Assembly (NCBI RefSeq): GCF_037949285.1
Contig: NZ_CP149927.1
Coordinates: forward strand, 414,823-478,822
DNA: 64,000 nt
From: Thioclava sp. GXIMD4216
Lineage (GTDB): Bacteria; Pseudomonadota; Alphaproteobacteria; Rhodobacterales; Rhodobacteraceae
Direction: 5' to 3'
Positions 59,561-64,000 of the stretch are shown here, piece by piece. Numbering within the stretch: the first letter of the stretch is position 1; each line of letters begins with the position of its first letter. The position numbers and the translations under genes are program-made. Below the pieces are notes generated by a model. The model ran no database searches and was not told where the DNA came from. It was given only the letters and a program-made list of their open reading frames with translations.

Positions 59561-62128
59561 TTAGTGCAAGAGCTTCGACCCCGTGCGCGCAAGCGGCGTC
59601 TCCGAGGCGCCGGACCAGCCTGCCGTCCGTGCCGCAGCCCCCTGTATCAGCTCTTCGACCCGCACCCAAAGATCCAGCAGATCCTCCATCTGCTGCGAGA
59701 GGGTCTCTTTCTCTTCGGCGCGCGCTGCATTTTCATGGATCTTCAGAAGCTTGTGCAGCTTTTGCAGGCCCAGAATCCCTGCCGATCCCGCCAGCTGATG
59801 GGCCACCCCCGCATAGGCCTCCAGATCACCATACATCAGATGTTGCTGCAAAGCCGAAATCCGTCTGCGCCCTTCCTGCAGGAACGCCTCCTGCAAGGTG
59901 GCAAATTCGGCAGGGCCATACATTTCCAGCAAATCGTCACGCGTGGATTGATCGACAAACTCGTCCCCCGGCGTTCCGGCCTGTGCAGAAGGGCGATGAT
60001 GGGCCTGCAACAAACGGTTCAGCGCCGCACGATTGATCGGCTTGCACACGACATCGTCACAACCCGCAGCCTGCAGATCCGCTGCGGCCTCGCGCGAGAT
60101 ATTCGCCGTGACCGCAACGATGGTCGTATCGCTATTGGGCCCCTCGCCCGCGCGGATGATACGGGTGGCCTGCATCCCGTCCAGCACCGGCATATTGAGA
60201 TCCATCAGGATCAGATCGAATTTCTGCTTGCGCGCGGCATCCACCCCGTCTTGCCCGTCAATCGCCATTGTAACACGGTGCTGGCCCTGCAAAAGCATCT
60301 GGCGAAGAACCTCGCGGTTAAGCGCGTTATCCTCCACAATCAGAATGTCGCGCGGCGGCACCGGCGGCGGCGGGGCGGCGTCTTTGGCCTGATGGTCAGC
60401 AGAGTGGCGCACAATCGCACAGGGCGCAGGCAGCGAGAACCAGAACACCGTGCCCTCCCCCGGCTCGCTCTCCACGCGGATCTCGCCACCCATCGCTTTC
60501 AACAGCCGCCGCACGATACCAAGGCCAAGCCCCGTGCCCGAAATATCCTGCGCGCCCACCGGCAGGATCGACACGAAATCGTCGAAAATCCGCTCTTGGT
60601 CGGCGCGCGAAATGCCGATACCACTGTCGATAACGCGAATTTCCAGCGACTGCCCCGCCATCGCATATTCCAGCTCGATCTGGACCACCCCGTTGCGGGT
60701 GAACTTGATCCCGTTCCCGATGATGTTCATCAACACCTGCCGCAGGCGGGCCGGATCCCCGATCACCGCCTTCGGAATAGAATTCGTCGCCTCGACCGAA
60801 AGGCTATTGCCGCGCCCTGTCGCAGCCGGTCGCAAGGTCGTGGCCACATCAACAACCAAGGAATAAGGGTCGAAATCGATCTTCGCCAGTTCCAGCTTGC
60901 CGGCATCCAGCCGCTCGACATCCAGCACATCATTCACATGATGCAGAAGGGATTTTCCCGCAAACTCCATCGCCTCGACGAAAGACGCCTGTCGCTCATC
61001 CAACTGGGTATCGCGGATCAGCTCGAGTGATCCGAGCAACCCGTTCAAAGGGGTACGCAGCTCGTGGCTCATCACCGAAACAAAGCGCGATTTTTCACGT
61101 TCGCCCGCCAGCGCACGATCCCGCGCGGCAATCAGCTCGGCATTGGCCGCCACCCTACGGGAAATATCCCGCAGATAGATCACGCGGAGCTTCCCCGAAT
61201 GGACCTGCGCCTCGCGCATTGACAGTTCTGCCGGAAACTCATCGCCATTGGCGCGTTTGGCCTGAAGTTCCAAAAGCCCCCTGCGCGGCTGCAGATCCTC
61301 GGGCAAAACCACGAATTCCGCCAGACTTGCCCCGATCGCCTCGCCTTTGCTACAGCCCAGAATACTTTCCGCCGCCCCGTTGAACTCGAGAATGCGCGAC
61401 TGTTCATCGGCCACAATCACCGCATCGACCGAAGCATTCACCACCGCGGTGATCCTCGTCATGGCATCGCGCAACGACACGGCCTTTTGCTGCCCGAACC
61501 GCCACAAGATCCACAAGGCAACGGCACTGACCGCCAAAATCGCGAAAAGTACCAGCGTCATCACCGCCAGTTTGACAAGCGCCGCAAAAACAAGCTCGCG
61601 CTGGTCCTTGATCTGCTCGGAAAAAATCGCAAGCCCCGTCAGCGCCAAGGCCCGCAGATCTCCTTCGGCAGACCGCGCCTCGCTTTCGATCTGCGCTTTC
61701 ATCTGCGTGGTGAAGGGCTGCTGCGCATCAAGACGGGCGGCGGTATGGTCCAGAAAAAGCTGGATCGACGCCAAGGGCTTGGCCCCGCCCTCATTCCGTA
61801 ATATGGCGCGGAATCCCGACCCTTCCGACACCGTCTGGATGCGGCTGTAGAAGATATCGAACCGTCGTCCGAACTCATCGACAGAGTCAGGGTCATCCGG
61901 CTGCGCGGACAGAAGTGCCAGACGCATCCGGTCATACTCGACCTCGATCTGCGACAGGGTCCATTGCGGACTGTCCGAATTGGCACTGGCGAGCGTGTCG
62001 ATTTCCAACGCGACCTGCCGCGCGTTCCGCGTAATCCCGAAAATCGCCAGCGCCACAAAGATCAGCAGCCCGAAGGCCGCAATCGAGCGGTTTCGCCGTG
62101 TCACATCGCGGATGAACCGATGACTCAT
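59561..62128 (-). CDS. Hybrid sensor histidine kinase with receiver and Hpt domains
   Basis: 855 residues. Two membrane helices (about 18-33 and 185-208) enclose a 150-residue periplasmic sensor. A PAS domain follows at 225-325. HisKA has S-H-E-L-R-T-P-L-N-G (His355) and HATPase G-T-G-L-G-L-G-I. The receiver (595-710) has Asp643 in L-M-D-L-N-M-P, and a C-terminal Hpt domain has His777 in A-H-Q-L-A-G-S-A-G. All three relay residues are present, so it can pass phosphate to an unlinked regulator. It is 14 bp downstream of a periplasmic molybdopterin-fold protein and probably co-transcribed with it. Confidence 0.9.
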   Translation of the reverse strand: MSHRFIRDVTRRNRSIAAFGLLIFVALAIFGITRNARQVALEIDTLASANSDSPQWTLSQIEVEYDRMRLALLSAQPDDPDSVDEFGRRFDIFYSRIQTVSEGSGFRAILRNEGGAKPLASIQLFLDHTAARLDAQQPFTTQMKAQIESEARSAEGDLRALALTGLAIFSEQIKDQRELVFAALVKLAVMTLVLFAILAVSAVALWILWRFGQQKAVSLRDAMTRITAVVNASVDAVIVADEQSRILEFNGAAESILGCSKGEAIGASLAEFVVLPEDLQPRRGLLELQAKRANGDEFPAELSMREAQVHSGKLRVIYLRDISRRVAANAELIAARDRALAGEREKSRFVSVMSHELRTPLNGLLGSLELIRDTQLDERQASFVEAMEFAGKSLLHHVNDVLDVERLDAGKLELAKIDFDPYSLVVDVATTLRPAATGRGNSLSVEATNSIPKAVIGDPARLRQVLMNIIGNGIKFTRNGVVQIELEYAMAGQSLEIRVIDSGIGISRADQERIFDDFVSILPVGAQDISGTGLGLGIVRRLLKAMGGEIRVESEPGEGTVFWFSLPAPCAIVRHSADHQAKDAAPPPPVPPRDILIVEDNALNREVLRQMLLQGQHRVTMAIDGQDGVDAARKQKFDLILMDLNMPVLDGMQATRIIRAGEGPNSDTTIVAVTANISREAAADLQAAGCDDVVCKPINRAALNRLLQAHHRPSAQAGTPGDEFVDQSTRDDLLEMYGPAEFATLQEAFLQEGRRRISALQQHLMYGDLEAYAGVAHQLAGSAGILGLQKLHKLLKIHENAARAEEKETLSQQMEDLLDLWVRVEELIQGAAARTAGWSGASETPLARTGSKLLH

Positions 62129-62142
62129 AGCCGTTCAGATCC

Positions 62143-62634
62143 TTATTGCAGGATCTCGATTTTCACGACCTGCCAGATGCTGCGCGAATAGACGACCTCG
62201 TTGCGCAGATCTTCGTCGGAATCAAAGGGGTAAACCAGCCAGAGCGGCCCTTTGTCACGTACGGACATGACCGACCCGTTGCGTTCATAGGCCAGAAGAG
62301 CCTCATGTTGACGCAAATCGGACACCGGCACGGTCACCGAGTAATCATTGACCGCCGTCAGCTTCACCGATCCGCCCGTCACATGGAAAGCGGCAAGGAA
62401 ATCCGCCATGTAAATCCCCGTAAAGGCTTGCGGGCCTTGGGTCCATGTGGTGGTTGTGGTGAAGCTTGCGGCTGGCAGAGCCTTCAGCGCAGCCATATCC
62501 ATCGGCACCGGCCCGTCGTGATCGGGCGCGCCAAGCACCGTCAGAACGGTCTGTGCCGCATGGCTGGGAAGCGGGGTCAGCGCGGAGGCGATGACAAGAG
62601 CAAGAATGGCAAGGGCAGACTTCAGGTAGCGCAC
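62143..62634 (-). CDS. Periplasmic oxidoreductase-molybdopterin-fold protein, probably non-catalytic
   Basis: 163 residues from a GTG at 62634 with CGGAGTAGG upstream. A signal peptide (R-Y-L-K-S-A-L-A-I-L-A-L-V ending S-H-A) directs it to the periplasm. The remainder resembles the oxidoreductase molybdopterin-binding fold (F-T-G-I-Y-M-A-D-F-L, N-D-Y-S-V-T-V-P, G-P-L-W-L-V-Y-P). There is no cysteine anywhere, so the molybdenum-ligating Cys is missing and catalysis is unlikely. It precedes the hybrid kinase by 14 bp, so a ligand-binding or signalling role is plausible. Confidence 0.65.
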   Translation of the reverse strand: MRYLKSALAILALVIASALTPLPSHAAQTVLTVLGAPDHDGPVPMDMAALKALPAASFTTTTTWTQGPQAFTGIYMADFLAAFHVTGGSVKLTAVNDYSVTVPVSDLRQHEALLAYERNGSVMSVRDKGPLWLVYPFDSDEDLRNEVVYSRSIWQVVKIEILQ

Positions 62635-62776
62635 GGGCCTACTCCGGTTGAAAACGGGACGCGCCGCAGATCGGCGCAAGAGATGCACAATCAATAGAGG
62701 GCAACTCTTAATTCATTGGTAATGACGGCCTCTTTCCGGTCTGTGCAGCCAGTGAGTGGTCTCTGCGCTTATGCTG

Positions 62777-62800
62777 CCCCGCCTGCGGGGTTTTCCTTTT
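62777..62800 (+). terminator. Orphan terminator-like hairpin
   Basis: CCCCG/CGGGG stem with a CCTG loop and TTTTCCTTTT, on the plus strand with no plus-strand gene before it. It could end a small RNA starting in 62695-62770. Confidence 0.45.
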
Positions 62801-62858
62801 ATAATTCAGCCCCTAGCTTGAGGCCCATGTTGAAAACCGCAGCTGCAGGACAGGCATC

Positions 62859-63686
62859 GTGACATCAAACTATATCCCACCCAAAATCTGGTCCGCCCCC
62901 GAAGAAACCGGCGGACGGTTTGGCGCCATCAATCAACCTACGGCAGGGGCGCGATTCGAAAAGGCTCTCCCCAAAGGTGAGCATGCTTTGCAGCTTTACT
63001 CTCTGGGCACCCCGAACGGCCAGAAGGTCACCATTCTTCTTGAAGAGCTTCTGGCCGCAGGTCACGATGCAGAATACGATGCATGGCTGATCGAAATCAT
63101 GAAGCTCGACCAGTTCGGCTCGGGCTTTGTTGAAATCAATCCCAATTCGAAAATTCCGGCGATGGTCGATCATGGCACCCCCGAGCCGGTGCGTGTGTTC
63201 GAATCCGGTTCGATCCTGATGTACCTCGCCGAAAAATTCGGCGCGTTCCTGCCTGCTTCGGGCGCCGCCCGCACCGAGGTGATGAACTGGCTGTTCTGGC
63301 AGATGGGCTCGGCCCCGTTCTTGGGCGGAGGCTTTGGGCATTTCTATGCCTATGCGCCAGAAAAGCTGGAATATCCGATCAACCGTTACGCTATGGAGGT
63401 CAAACGCCAGCTGGATGTGCTGGACCGCACGCTGGCCGAGCGTCCCTTTATCGCGGGGGATGACTATTCCATCGCGGATATGGCGATCTACCCGTGGTAT
63501 GGCGGGTTGGTCGAAGGCAAACGCTATGGCGACGCCGCGACCTTCCTGCAGGTGCAGGACTACACGCATCTCGCGCGCTGGACCGCAGAAATGGCCGCCC
63601 GTCCGGCGGTTCAACGCGGCTGCCGTGTCAATTCTATGGGCGAGAACGGCGTACCGAACCGCCATAGCGCCGCCGATCTGGACTAA
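62859..63686 (+). CDS. yghU: Glutathione S-transferase-like disulfide-bond oxidoreductase
   Basis: 275 residues, GST Nu class. The N-terminal thioredoxin-like domain has L-Y-S-L-G-T-P-N-G-Q-K-V-T and N-P-N-S-K-I-P-A, followed by the helical domain with W-Q-M-G-S-A-P-F-L-G-G-G-F-G-H-F. These match E. coli YghU/YfcG-type enzymes, which bind glutathione and show disulfide-reductase activity. GTG start with AGGACAGG. Monocistronic: a strong terminator follows. Confidence 0.9.
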   Translation: MTSNYIPPKIWSAPEETGGRFGAINQPTAGARFEKALPKGEHALQLYSLGTPNGQKVTILLEELLAAGHDAEYDAWLIEIMKLDQFGSGFVEINPNSKIPAMVDHGTPEPVRVFESGSILMYLAEKFGAFLPASGAARTEVMNWLFWQMGSAPFLGGGFGHFYAYAPEKLEYPINRYAMEVKRQLDVLDRTLAERPFIAGDDYSIADMAIYPWYGGLVEGKRYGDAATFLQVQDYTHLARWTAEMAARPAVQRGCRVNSMGENGVPNRHSAADLD

Positions 63687-63693
63687 GTCAAAC

Positions 63694-63724
63694 CGACCAT
63701 GCGGCCCCAAACCGCATGGTCTTT
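63694..63724 (+). terminator. Terminator after yghU
   Basis: 10-bp perfect stem GACCATGCGG/CCGCATGGTC with a 7-nt loop, then TTTT. 8 bp after the stop. Confidence 0.88.
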
Positions 63725-63736
63725 TCACGACGCCCG

Positions 63737-64000
63737 ATGCGATACATCCATTTCCTGCTAACGCTCGTTCTTCTGACCTTCAGCATCTGTGCCAAGGTCA
63801 ACAGCACTCCGCCCTTCGTGATCCTGCCGGACCCCAGTTTTGCCAGCGTCTTTTTGGCCGGCAACTATCAAATTGATCGCCCCGCGATGCGCGACTATTA
63901 CCAGCGCCTGTTTTCACAGCGCACGACGCCCGAAGCTCTTTCCCTGATGGACGGTTTCGGCATTCGGCATAAGATGGAGGGGAATCGTGTGACGGTCTTC
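63737..64000 (+). CDS. Uncharacterised exported protein (partial, C-terminus outside window)
   Basis: ATG at 63737 opens M-R-Y-I-H-F-L-L-T-L-V-L-L-T-F-S-I-C-A, a likely signal peptide or membrane anchor. About 70 further residues follow to the edge with no recognisable domain. No strong ribosome binding site is visible; the frame is kept because it is open to the window end and follows a clean terminator. Confidence 0.5.
   Translation, partial: MRYIHFLLTLVLLTFSICAKVNSTPPFVILPDPSFASVFLAGNYQIDRPAMRDYYQRLFSQRTTPEALSLMDGFGIRHKMEGNRVTVF

Noticed and set aside
59564..61030. 488-codon plus-strand frame
   Set aside because: Antisense to the hybrid kinase; no protein features.

Overview
The window looks like chromosomal DNA of a high-GC alphaproteobacterium, most likely a Rhodobacterales/Rhodobacteraceae member. 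The reasons are a RegB/RegA-type redox two-component pair, MinCDE, a fused IolC-DUF2090 inositol kinase, an urtABCDE urea transporter, pseudoazurin, and dense operons with 4-bp ATGA overlaps. There is no rRNA, tRNA, CRISPR array, insertion sequence or phage gene. About 95% of the DNA is coding, and both ends cut a gene.

Region by region. (1) 1-6581: two divergent operons. The minus arm encodes a long protein with an alpha/beta-hydrolase fold plus an unrecognised C-terminal half, overlapping a formylglycine-type sulfatase that runs off the left edge. The plus arm encodes hydrolase, formylglycine-generating enzyme (FGE) and hydrolase. The three hydrolase domains are paralogous. This is the best candidate for an undescribed system. 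(2) 6582-10605: a long leader, then inducible ornithine decarboxylase speF and putrescine/ornithine antiporter potE. (3) 10705-15032: a GhrA-like dehydrogenase, M20 amidohydrolase, homocysteine methyltransferase-like enzyme and GNAT protein. (4) 15208-27674: a myo-inositol catabolic operon (iolG, sugar ABC transporter, Gfo/Idh/MocA enzyme, iolC-DUF2090, iolD, iolE, isomerase) facing a LacI-family regulator across two tandem operator-like palindromes. iolA and iolB are not in the window. (5) 27681-37409: a sigma-region-4-like protein, urtABCDE, and a convergent pair made of a LuxR-type response regulator and an unusual NCS1-permease/cysteine-cluster/hybrid histidine kinase. (6) 37573-41881: minCDE, then a ROK kinase and nagA. 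(7) 41888-49721: cydABDC followed directly by a RegB/RegA-like pair. (8) 50190-53736: a cobalamin riboswitch, a BtuFCD-type ABC transporter, and pseudoazurin translationally coupled to it. (9) 54000-64000: a FUSC exporter, dadA, a SleB-type lipoprotein hydrolase, a protease-RimK fusion, a periplasmic oxidoreductase-molybdopterin-fold protein with a hybrid kinase, yghU, and a truncated exported protein.

How the parts work together. The window combines carbon and nitrogen scavenging (inositol, urea, amino sugars, amino acids) with respiratory and acid/redox adaptation. Several regulators sit next to their probable targets: the LacI protein by iol, the NCS1-kinase by urt, and RegBA by cyd. Start sites were chosen from ribosome binding sites and stop/start overlaps. 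Functions rest on motif recognition by eye, with no database search.
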